A stretch of 64,000 nt of DNA from Crotalaria pallida (taxonomy: Eukaryota; Streptophyta; Magnoliopsida; Fabales; Fabaceae), in the NCBI GenBank assembly GCA_037953625.1, contig CM075652.1:77157501-77221500 (forward strand). Reading direction: 5' to 3'. A program made the position numbers and the translations under genes. How positions within the stretch are numbered: position 1 is the stretch's first letter; every line of letters begins with the position of its first letter. The notes under the pieces are model-generated. The model was not told where the DNA came from. It searched no databases and was given only the letters and a program-made list of their open reading frames with translations. This document shows positions 32,713 through 42,452 of the stretch, in pieces.

Positions 32713-35061
32713 TCATTCCTCAATATCAGACAAGACAATATTAGTATCATCAAATTCTGGGGCTTCTGTCAGATCAACAAGGGGATTAGGAAGATCCCCT
32801 GCTTGCAGATCAACTTCGGCCTTAGTCTCAAGGTCAATCAATTTCCCATTCTCAACACTGTGAAAGGGATGAGCTCCGACCACCCTGAACTCAGTTTCAG
32901 GGTTCAAAATTTGAATTTGTTTGATCGCCGGAATAAAAGAGTCATCAACACCCTTGCCCCAATTGTAAAAGTTGGTCGCTGCCGCGTTTTTATGTCGAAG
33001 AGCTTTTTCCTTGAGCTTCCGAGCAGTGGCAGCAGACTTTTCCACCTCAGATCTCAATTCATCAACCCTTTGTCGGCTCTCCTGCAGCTCCTTCTTCAGT
33101 GCCTCCTCCACTTCCTTCCTCTTATCCTCTGCAACTTTTTTAGAAGCTTTCAAAGAATCTCTCTCCTTGATCAGCTCGGTCTTGTCAGCTTTCAAATTCT
33201 CCAATTCATTTTTCACTCGAACCAGTTCATCCGAAAGACTAGCCTCTTGAGCCGCAGACATTTCTCGAGCCTCTTTCTGTTCAACGTTAAAACCAGTAAA
33301 CAGATCTCCCGATTGTTTGGCCAAAAAATAAGTCAGGTTGGCACTTCGAAGTAGATACTTCGTCAAAGTCATGTTGCAACGTGACCACTCGTCGGCGGTA
33401 AGAATTCCGAACCGAGGATAGTCGGATTCGGTACAGACAAACTTGGGAAACCTTTCATCTAATTCTCGGTCCCAAATTGATGTTTCTGATGGAGTAGCAG
33501 TGGAAGTCGGAGCAGTGGCAGCTTTAGTACTTGTCCCCTCAGCCCTGATATTTGCCCCCTCGGACACTTTTTCTTTGCCTTTGTCCAACCTTCGGTGACG
33601 AGTCAGTTGTTGATGGGGAGAGGAGACTTGGACTTGACCGCTCGGCCCCAGTGAAACTGTAGCAGCAACAGCAAGCACATTGGGAGGTGGCTGAGGAGAT
33701 ACCTCGATCGGAGAAGCAGAAGGAGCAGAGGTACTTAAACTCGGAGTGCTCAGATTTGAAGATTCGGAAGCCACACTGGTTGCAGGAGTTTTCCTTTTCT
33801 TACCACCTTGAAGCAGGGCAGACATGCGAGCGGCCATTTTAACTGCAAATAAAACGAAGTAACATTAGATCTGAGAGTACATCACAAGTATAAAAGCAGA
33901 AAGAAAACAGTTTACCAAGTTCAGCCTTGACATTTGATGAAGGGATATCTTGTTTCTATCATCCCATTGGTGACTATGTAACGTTCAACAGCTCGACATA
34001 CATCTTTCTCATATTCAGCGAGCTCTTTCCAATCCGATGCATATGATGCAATCCTCCGATTGAAAAAGCTGGCACTCCATTGAAGAGGGAACCGAGGGAT
34101 TGGTCGCTCTTCACCAGCCTGTGTAAACCAGCAGACACCGTTACCAACAAAGTTATATTTAAAGAAGAAAGGCTTGAATCCTTTCCAAGACTCAGAAAAC
34201 TTGGTGAAAAGACCATATCCATTACGCGACTTCAAAGAAACCCAAGGTCGCCTTACAGACCCTCTCTCGAAAGTGTTGCATTGAGGAGCAAACAGATAAA
34301 AAAATATGGGAATAGTGCAAGACCATCTCATTGCAAAACAAACTTGTTGGAAACCTCTTACAAAAGCCCAAGCGTTCGGATGCAGTTGGGAAGGAGCTAC
34401 TTTCAAGGTATTCAAAACATCTATCTCAAAACTAGTAAAAGGCATTCTAATCCCTAGCCGTGTAACCACTTCCTCATAAAAGTAGAAACCAATACTACCC
34501 TAAGGGATTTGAGTGCAGACTCTTTCATTCGGACCCACTGGACTAATAGAATATAAGTTCCCAGCATCATCACCAGGACAAGGTACAATTATGGCTCGGG
34601 TTTGCTCTAGGGACTCCTCCGTTGAAAGCTCGGATTGGGTACCAACAACCTCTCGGTCAACCCAATCGTATTGGTCAGCATCAGGTGGAAATGGGTAGAG
34701 TTCAGGATTGGTAACACACTTTCTCTTCATACCTGAGGAAAAGGGGGCACACTTGGAGTCAGAAGCAGAAAAACTTGATTATTTCGGATCAAACACTTAT
34801 GAATATGGTCGGTTGGGGAACACCTCCCTTTCTGGGAAGAATTTCCCCAAACCAACTGAAATATCGAATACCTCTCTGCCGCTTCCTTAACCTCCTCTGT
34901 TCTACCCTCTCGGCAATCCTATAGTGAATCACACCCTGTCTGAACTCTTTCAAAGTCTGAGGAAAATGCATAGCTATCGGTTTAACGCAAGTATCTGGGT
35001 TTTCGGCCTTGTGTGTTCTTGGTACATCAGAGTTTACAGAATCCTCACTCATGTTTAACAC
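32713..35061 (-). pseudogene. Antisense extra gene (aORF) of Tat element 2, spliced
   Basis: Minus-strand coding blocks: 35061-34789 (basic segment HYRIAERVEQRRLRKRQRGI), 34737-33921 after acceptor CCCCCTTTTCCTCAG (CVTNPELYPFPP; then the conserved core PFTSFEIDVLNTL, SQLHPNAWAFVRGFQQ, WKGFKPFFFKYN), and 33837-32713 after a short intron with donor GTAAAC and acceptor TTTGCAG. The last block is 374 codons: a Ser/Pro/Thr-rich start (MAARMSALLQGGKKRK), a long coiled coil (about residues 195-275, Leu/Lys/Glu heptads) and an acidic end. An in-frame TAG at 34500-34502 and a frame change near 33950 indicate decay. The core resembles PF04195-type proteins. Function is unknown; the same gene lies in Tat element 1. 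Confidence 0.7.
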
Positions 35062-35387
35062 TGCTTCGATACAAACCCTAAGAAATTAAGTGCAACAAAA
35101 CGTAAAGCAAACCTAAGAAACACTACGGCGATCACTCAACAAACGACAATGAAGGGCAAAGAACTTCAAAGGACAAAAGGTTATACTCATGAACAGTGAT
35201 GGGCTGTTTATCGAACCCTAGGTTTCTTTTAAAATCAAGAAAAAAGGGAACAGGGCCAGTGTTAATGCATAACAAAGAAAGTTATAAGCAAGATACATAC
35301 GGCAGATGGCAGGAACATTCGCATGCAAAGAATTTTAAAACAGCATAGAAGAAAGAGAAAATAACCGGTGAAGGAAAAGTTCGTTAC

Positions 35388-35660
35388 CTGTTGATGATGA
35401 ACGGCCAATAAATCGAAGAAAAATGAAGACTACGGAGATGGAAACGGACTTGATGCAAAGAAGAAGGACGAAGTGATGACAAGAACTCCTTTGGCAGACC
35501 TTGGCTTCGTTGATCAAAATCCCAGAAAAAACGAAGAAGAAGAAGAGAGAGAAGAACTTGAGAGGTTTCTAATTTTGATTGTTAAAAGGAAATGATATTT
35601 GAGAAAAACCGCTCCTTGAAATTCACTTCAGAAGTTCCCTCCACTATCTCAAAGATTTGG
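35388..35660 (-). promoter_or_regulatory. Leader exon of the antisense gene in Tat element 2
   Basis: Pyrimidine-rich minus-strand leader (CTCTCTCTTCTTCTTCG) ending in CATCAACAG|GTAACG at 35388/35387. Element 1 has a donor at the same distance from the 3' LTR. No convincing TATA box is visible here. Confidence 0.35.
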
Positions 35661-35921
35661 GACGAATCAATAAAAGCCCATTTATGATAAACGGGATACG
35701 TGGCGCTTCCTGCAAATTTGAAAACATAACGTTTCATTTCCCGATAAAGAAAAGGACACGTGGAAGCATAAGTAGAATTGAAGGGTCACATTTGGGTCAA
35801 TCAAGCGACAACTCTGGTCAGAGCACTCTTATGCTTGGATAACTTTTTTCATCAAGAGTTCGGTCGGAAAACAGTTCACTCGTCTTAATAACTCGGCAGG
35901 GCTCAAATCACCCCACCGAGC

Positions 35922-35930
35922 TTGGGGGGC
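35922..35930 (+). promoter_or_regulatory. Polypurine tract of Tat element 2
   Basis: TTGGGGGGC lies three bases before the 3' LTR start TGTAGTGG at 35934 and matches the tract of Tat element 1. Confidence 0.7.
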
Positions 35931-35933
35931 TTA

Positions 35934-36514
35934 TGTAGTGGACCTATAGTAGACCGAGTGCTTCCCGACCAAAGCCACCTTGGTCCGACCAGTTAGACAC
36001 TGGAACAAGGCATGCGGTCGGAAAGTTACACCGAGCAAACTGCGTTTCTTCAGAGAGGTTGCGTGCTAAGGAGATTAATCCCGAGCGCAGGATCTTCATC
36101 CTTATCTTTATCGATCACAGTCTCATCAAAGCCTAACTACCTCTCCTAGATTCCCACGACTCTTGGTTAGATAAAGACAGTATTGGATTAAGTCTACCAT
36201 CTACGGGGTTTATGGATATGATCTTATCATATCCTCTACGAATCCTACTTGAATTCTTCTACTCCAGAAGGCTCATCAGAATGGCCCATGACACACAGGT
36301 AATCCCCTATAAGAACCACCATGCTATAGGGGCTAAGGTACGTCTTATCATCCCTAAGTTGACACTGACACACACGATTGTTGACTAGGGAGAACCTGTA
36401 TATCCCTACTGGATACGCAGAAATCCTAAAAAGTCCTACATTAATCTCTTGGTTAGAATCATTCTTCGGGGCTCTTCTATAGCTTCAAGGCTGATTCTAG
36501 TTAAGGACACGACA
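35934..36514 (+). repeat. 3' LTR of Tat element 2
   Basis: 581 bp, the same length and ends as the 5' LTR, about 98.6 percent identical by eye. It is followed by the second CTTTT duplication copy and then by hAT coding sequence. Confidence 0.95.
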
Positions 36515-37214
36515 CTTTTGAACCTGCACCTAACATGGACACGGGTAAATCTTTAACTTCTGGATGTTGGAACTACCTTTAAAAGATTGGTATTATAGAT
36601 GGAAAAGAAATGTGTATTTGCCTAATATGTAAAAAGTGGTTGAGTTGTTCATCTAAAAATGGAACTTCCCATTTAGGCGTCATGTTGATCGTTGTAAAAG
36701 AAATAGTGCAAAACAATATGATGTGGGGAACTATTACTTATGGGTCAGGAGGATTAAAAAAGAGAAAATTTGACCCTAAGATAAACTGTGAGCTTGTATC
36801 TGAAATGATAATTTCTCTCGGTGTTTTATTTGCTATTGTTGAGTGGAAAGCACTTAGAAAAAATCAAAAAAAAATTGAATGATGATTGCAAATTCATAAC
36901 TAGAAATACTGTAAAAAGTGATGTGATGAAACTTTCGGAGGTTGAAAAACTATAGTTAAAATCACAATTGCTTGAAATTCCTGTTAGAGTGTGTCTGACT
37001 TCTGATTGTTGGACTTCATGTAATAATCACGGTTTCATATCTTTGACTGCACACTATGTTGATAAGGATTGGAAGCTAACTAGTAAGATTCTTTCATTTA
37101 CACATTTGAAACCCCCATATTGGCCAGGAATTAGCCGTAATTAAAGGTGATGGAATTTTTTATTGATTGGTGAATTGGAAAAAAAAAGAATTTTTCATCA
37201 CTTTGAATAGTGCC
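36515..37214 (+). pseudogene. hAT transposase, BED finger and N-terminal catalytic part
   Basis: Broken plus-strand frames give the hAT hallmarks: a degenerate BED finger ending KNGTSHL (about 36657), then EMIISLGVLFAIVE (about 36807), then LTSDCWTS and GFISLTAHYVDKDWKL (about 36995-37080). Several stops and frame changes are present. It continues after the solo LTR at 40780. The Ac-like family is inferred from these motifs. Confidence 0.8.
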
Positions 37215-37937
37215 TGTGACACCCTTCCGAATTACCCAAATATAATATAGTATTTAAGCTATTATATTGGATAATATATGGACTTGTGAGTGTTAAGAAA
37301 ATAACTGAAATAAAATTTTCTTTTAAAGCGGTTGCACAAATCGTCATTTGGAATTCTTGGAGAATAAGCTCTAAACCATTTCAAAACATTTGTATCGAGT
37401 TCGGCGATCTCTAAAACCTTTTCACAAATAGGGTAACATTCGCTCTTTGGAAGCATCTTTGTATCATACAAGTAAGTAAAGTTACCCATGCTTTGTTCGA
37501 TAAGACTGATACCATCAAATAATATTTATAGCCGAGCTCTTAAATAGATTAAATCAGAGTAAGCGGAAATTATTGGACTATGCAACTGATAGTAATATAA
37601 ACATAGGTTTTATATATATAATAAGAGTCATAATACATAGTCACATCATGATAGTCTCCAAGACCCAGAAGTACAAGTCCATAAAAACAGATCTACATCA
37701 CAGTGTAACTACAGCCCTAGAGTATTCCAAAAGTATATCTACAATATATATACATAACCAAAATACAACTCCAGGGGTAATCACGTAGATCTGGCAGCAT
37801 CAGATGTGGTAGTAGTAGTAGCAGTCTCCAAAAACACAAGTAGTAGCATCATCATCATCACAGCAGCAGCAAAGTATCCTCCACAGCCTCCACAACATCG
37901 GATCCTCTGATCCTCATCATATACCATATACACATAC

Positions 37938-38408
37938 CTAGGGATCATCGTCCCTCCAATCACTCCCAGTAGAATGCACGACAGGCTCACTCCCACTCTC
38001 GTCCTCCACCGGATCCTCCTCGATCTCATCCGAGGGAGAGTGTACCCTACCACTGGGTACCGGGTCAGGTGATGGTGAAACCCTGACTGGGCTCCTCGGA
38101 TCAGAAGGGGGAGTCTCCTCGCGGACGACTCTCGAGGTAAAAGGGTGAGAGCGGGTAGGTCGAAAACGAAAACTATGATAAGAGCGAGCTGGTCGCGTGG
38201 GAGGTGGTCCATGGTAAGTGTAAAACGGGGGTACATGCATAGTGTATATGATGGGAATCCTAAATCTACGAGGACGGAATCGGATCAACGGGTTCGGGTG
38301 GTAGAAGGTAACCTCTACCTCTCCCTCGAACACCGCACGATGGTCCTCATAGATCCATGTGCCACTAGGAAGTGGCCGGATCTCGATGCAAGCAATGTAA
38401 CGAGACAT
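37938..38408 (-). CDS. LTR-encoded ORF, 156 codons, in the solo LTR
   Basis: The ORF starts at the first ATG after a predicted splice acceptor (CCCTTGTAG|GTGATG). The N-terminal ~95 residues are conserved with the ORFs at 54305-54790 and 62104-62589: CIEIRPLPSGTW, EGEVEVTFYHPNP, RPRRFRIPIIYTMHVPPFY, YHGPPPTRPAR. This part is basic and proline-rich. The C-terminal ~50 residues are Ser/Pro/Asp/Glu-rich and acidic. No signal peptide, membrane segment or known domain is recognised. Against the 54-kb copy, over about 84 codons, I count roughly 32 silent and 15 replacement codon differences, which points to past purifying selection. Function is unknown. Confidence 0.65.
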   Translation of the reverse strand: MSRYIACIEIRPLPSGTWIYEDHRAVFEGEVEVTFYHPNPLIRFRPRRFRIPIIYTMHVPPFYTYHGPPPTRPARSYHSFRFRPTRSHPFTSRVVREETPPSDPRSPVRVSPSPDPVPSGRVHSPSDEIEEDPVEDESGSEPVVHSTGSDWRDDDP

Positions 38409-38679
38409 CACCTACAAGGGCATAGGGGTAAGCAATTCTATACACATAATCAACAGAGAATAAATTGTGCAATATGAGTATGTAAATATGCATCAATTAA
38501 CAACAATCACATATATCACTTAGCAGTTAATTAATGCACATAGGATGCTCACACTTATTTCATTTATCACAATTAATTTAAATGAGTGGCATGATGCATG
38601 ACTTTAGCTCTCAAGCCTATCTCCATCATACTATGTCACTCTCTGACGTCCATCCCTGACAACCCAGCACTCAACAGTG

Positions 38680-38850
38680 CGTTGTATTCCTAGGTATACA
38701 ACAATTCGTACATTCACCTAGAATGTACACGACAAGCTTGGAATCCATGCCACCCGAGCATATCCCGTCATCCAAACGGACCGTCATCCAAACGGTATAA
38801 CCATATCGGCATCCACTCAGCCGACCAAGCCAACGACGTGTCATCAAGCA
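38680..38850 (-). repeat. Cluster of small hairpins in the solo LTR intron
   Basis: Consecutive perfect inverted repeats with different stems: GTTGTAT/ATACAAC, GTACATT/AATGTAC, CCGT/ACGG, ACCGT/ACGGT and TCGGC/GCCGA. Loops are 7-9 nt, often CATCCAA or CCTAG-containing. The cluster lies 250-450 bp upstream of the predicted acceptor, like the arrays of the other long LTRs. Confidence 0.6.
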
Positions 38851-39127
38851 AGCGTATTGGCACTCCCAGAGGCCCTCCACATGTTTACCAAAAACATGAT
38901 ATACGTCCTACCATCCAAACTCCAGAATGAATGCATTTTATCTTTTGGACTTAAGGGAAATTGATTAATACTTTACAGGCCACCTAGGCTTATTTCTTTA
39001 TCAAAAAGGACCGTCACCAAACGATCTATTTGTATTAATCTATTTCTCTAAGTCTTGATCCCTTGAACTATTATTAATAATTCCTTAATCAATTAAGTCA
39101 GAATTGAAAATGGTGTTTTCAGGTTCT

Positions 39128-39465
39128 GGGTAATTTACTCGAGTAAAATTCAGCACACTCGAGTGTTCTCCAACTTTTCCAGATTACTCGAGTGTTCTTA
39201 AGATTACTCGAGTGTTCATGACTTTCTGAGGATTTGGGTTTCAAAATCAATATTTACTCGAGTAGTCCATAGGTTACTCGAGTGTTCATCCTGATTTCCA
39301 GAATACTCGAGTGACCCTGAATGACTCGAGTGGTTGGCCTTAACTTGTCCTCAGGTCATGCTCGATACTCGAGTAGTAGACACGATACTCGAGTGTTCTA
39401 ACTTCATTTACATTGTTTTTCAAACGTTTTACTCGAGTACCCTGTATATTACTCGAGTGTTCCGC
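39128..39465. repeat. ACTCGAGT palindrome array in the solo LTR
   Basis: Twelve copies of ACTCGAGT, usually extended to TACTCGAGTGTTC, are spaced 15-60 bp apart with unrelated spacers. Two more lie near the LTR's minus-strand start at 40497 and 40513. Confidence 0.9.
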
Positions 39466-40355
39466 AGCAGTTTACACTGAAAACTTAGTTTTATCATACC
39501 AATTTCATTTCTACTCATTTCCAGTCCATTCCAAGGATCAACAGAGCACACATAACATAATTTGAACATGTTACAACATTCATTTCATATCAAAACACAG
39601 ATTTGACAGAGAATCCAACAATTATGCATCAAATGCACATTTTAACAACTCAACACCTCAAATTGCATAATATGCATAAAACTCATTAGGTAAAGTTCAT
39701 TTAAGCTTGCATGCATGATATAGAACTTGCTCAACACAGTTTTAGAGAATGGATTGGTCTCCAAACCAAAGTTCCTATTCAATCTAAGCCCTTGGAGCAT
39801 CTTGGTGGCTCTCTAACACAATTCATGGAATTTAGTCTCTATCTAGTGAATATAATTACTTCCCCTTACCTCTCAGACGTGAATCAAACAGGAATTGACA
39901 AGAACAAAGCTCCAAACTTCTCAGACCAACTTCAATCACCATATGCAGAGCATTTTGAGTGCAACACCAAAGTGGAATTGGTTTATACATGAAACAGAGA
40001 ATAGAATTGGGGAAATTAGATTTTCTAGACTCTATACAACATGAACTCACTAAAGAAACTGAATATGAGACTCAAGGATTCGTGAGCTTACCAGAATCAA
40101 TGATCAAAGTAAGCTCCCAGACCAAGGCTTGACAGAAACAGCTTCACTTCAACTCCTTGAATCTTCCACCACACTCACTCAATCCTCACGATTTTGGTGC
40201 TTATACAAAGCTCGAGATGTGAGCTTTGTATTCGTGTATCACTCAAGCCCTAACACTCAGAACTGAAAGAGAATCGAAGGCAACAATCTGAAACCCTAAC
40301 TTCATCAACAAACCCAAACTTAGCCAAATTCTTCACAAATTCGATGTTGCTGAGC

Positions 40356-40362
40356 TTTTATA
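40356..40362 (-). promoter_or_regulatory. TATA box of the solo LTR
   Basis: TATAAAA in GTCTATAAAAGCTC on the minus strand. It lies about 260 bp before the donor at 40092/40091 and about 415 bp after the LTR's minus-strand start, so it would define the U3/R boundary. The leader exon contains one short upstream ATG frame. Confidence 0.6.
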
Positions 40363-40779
40363 GACATGGAGAAGGCCCATGCAGGACGACACGACGCCTT
40401 CGAGCTGTTGATGATGGAGTATTCGTGTCAAGGAGAGGGAATCGTTCATGGTGACTCATCAAACGCACTAACTCGTGCAGTTTGACCCAAAATACTCGAG
40501 TATTCAGACTAATACTCGAGTGTTTTGCCCAGATTTTGAAAAATAATTATTTTATTTACTTTCCCTCCAAAACCTTTCCTATAATTGCTTCTAGGTCCCT
40601 ACCCAGGGACTAATATGCAAAACTCCTATTTTATAAATTATTATATTTATTAATTTCACACACCTAAGCTAGTCACATGAACACATATTTTAATCAAGGA
40701 TTAACATAGAAACCATTAATTATAATTAAATTATAATTAACATTTCATTAATCGGGGATTAAAATTTTGGGGTGTTACA

Positions 40780-42062
40780 GTGCCTCTTCCAATGACAGCC
40801 TGCAAACCTATTAGTCCAATATTTAGGATTAGCAAATAATTTGTTACATAATCGAGAGTTTTTTCATGTTAGATGTTGTGCTCATATCTTGAACCTCATT
40901 GTTCAAGAGGGTTTGAAAGTAACAACTCATGTCTTGCAAAAAATTAGACAAAGTGTGAAATATGTTAGGGTTAGTGAGAGTAGAACACGACTTTTTTTTT
41001 TCAATGTGTGGGGTTGGTTGGTGAGATTGATACATCAGTGGGGTTGAAATCGGATTGCATTACTAGAGGGAATTCTCTTAACACATACTTGAAAGTGCAA
41101 TCAATTATCATCTTGCATTATTCAATAACTTTAGTTTGCATGATAAAAATTACAAGTGGTGTCCATCGAAAGCTTAGTGGAGTAAAGCTGAAATAGTTTA
41201 TTATTTTTGAGGCCATTTTACAATATAACTTTGATATCCGAGTCTTATTACCCACTTCAAATCTGTATTTGGGAGAAATTTGGGTTGTAGAGTGTCTTTT
41301 GAACTCTCACTTGATACATGAAGATATGGTAATTCAAGAAATGGCTCAGGATATGAAACTCAAATTTGGAAAATATTGGAGTGATTATTGTTCATTATTG
41401 TCATTTTGGGCTCTTCTTGATCCAACAAAGAAGCCTGAATTGGTGCAATGTATATATGAAGAAATTGACCCGTCTTATGAAAGGAAGGTGGAAATCATAA
41501 AAAAAAAGTTTTGTATAGAGTTTTTAATGAGTATTGCAACAAGGGTGGTCCTTCAGAAGAAAGTCACTCAAAAGTGCAAGCTTCATCTTCACCATTAAGA
41601 ACAAGAAAGACACTTCAAGTTCCGTTATACACAACGCGTGTAAGTCAATTTTGTTCTTTATGCATGTTGGCTGTCATTCTGTATATATTTGTATACTTTA
41701 GTTAATGTTTTTGGTTCTTTATTTTTTACTTTGAACATCATAAGAGAACAAAGAGAACACACTCTCATGGAAAATCGGAACTTGATGCTTATTTAATGGC
41801 AGAACCAGAAAAAATTCCACAAACAAAGCGTTTTGATGTCTTGTCTTATTGGAAAGATCGAAGATGTGCATATCCTACTCTTTCAAGGATGAGTTGTGAT
41901 ATATTAAGTATTCCAACAACAACTAAAGTGGCATCGGAATATGCTTTTAATATTGGTGCACGTGTTTTAAATAACTATAAAAGCTCTTTAAATGATAAAA
42001 TAGTTCAAGCTCTCTTACGTACACGAAGTTGGTTGCATGGTTTTGTTGGTAATTTTTTTTAG
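40780..42062 (+). pseudogene. hAT transposase, C-terminal part with dimerisation domain
   Basis: It resumes at the duplicated GTGCC with SASSNDSLQ, then FFHVRCCAHILNLIVQEGLKV (40860-40920), the helical insertion region, and WALLDPTKKPELVQ. It ends with the conserved dimerisation block FDVLSYWKDRRCAYPTLSRM and SRMSCDILSIP ... SSLNDKIVQALLRTRSWLHG (41830-42045) and a TAG at 42060. Many stops and shifts are present, plus a probable intron before 41770. Its terminal inverted repeats were not located. Confidence 0.85.
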
Positions 42063-42183
42063 TTATTTCATCATCTATATGATAAATTTATATAAATCTT
42101 ATATTTTTCATGAAGAAAAAGGTAACCAATCAAAGCAAAAGATAAAAAGAACCCAACAATGGCAACACCTGCTTTGATAAATA

Positions 42184-42450
42184 CTACATCTGTTCCTATA
42201 TATAAAACTCTTTCGAAACTTTTATTTTGTCCTTATTTATAAGACTCTATACCAATTTTCAATAATAATTAATTACTTTTTTCCTCAAACACTCTTATTC
42301 ATTTAACACTTTTTAGATTCTCAATACTATTAATATGGGTAGTTTTGAAAATACATATTAAAGGTTCACATCTCCAATACCATCAATTATCAATACCATT
42401 AATGGACGTGAAATCTATCAAAAGGATCTTTTATATAGGGACGGAGGAAG
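42184..42450. mobile_element. Stowaway-like MITE (267 bp)
   Basis: Left CTACATCTGTTCCTATATA and right, read inward, CTTCCTCCGTCCCTATATA form imperfect inverted repeats of about 30 bp. TA dinucleotides flank both ends (42182-42183 and 42451-42452). CTCCGTCCC at the tip is the classic Stowaway terminus. It has no coding capacity. Confidence 0.75.
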
Positions 42451-42452
42451 TA

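Larger units (their letters stand above)
16502..36514 (+). mobile_element. Complete Tat-lineage Ty3/gypsy LTR retrotransposon (element 2) with nested insertions
   Basis: Two 581-bp LTRs (16502-17082 and 35934-36514) with TG...CA ends are flanked by a perfect 5-bp duplication CTTTT (16497-16501 and 36515-36519). Order: LTR, PBS, gag, protease, RT, RNase H, second RNase H, integrase, antisense gene, polypurine tract, LTR. The additional plant-type RNase H is diagnostic of Tat-lineage elements. By eye the LTRs differ at about 8 of 581 positions, so insertion is recent. A minus-strand chromovirus split integrase (21946-31025). Without it the element is about 10.9 kb. It sits inside a hAT transposase gene. 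Confidence 0.95.
37215..40779 (-). mobile_element. Solo chromovirus LTR (3,565 bp) inserted in the hAT gene
   Basis: It starts TGTGACACCCTTCCG and ends TTTTGGGGTGTTACA, with GTGCC duplicated at 37210-37214 and 40780-40784, and has no interior. On the minus strand: ACTCGAGT copies (40513-40497), TATAAAA (40362-40356), leader exon to donor CTG|GTAAGC (40092/40091), intron with twelve ACTCGAGT copies and small hairpins, acceptor CCCTTGTAG (38412), exon with a 156-codon ORF, and the box TTTCCGCTTACTCTGA near 37563. It is diverged from, but clearly related to, the LTRs of the element at 53781. Confidence 0.9.
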
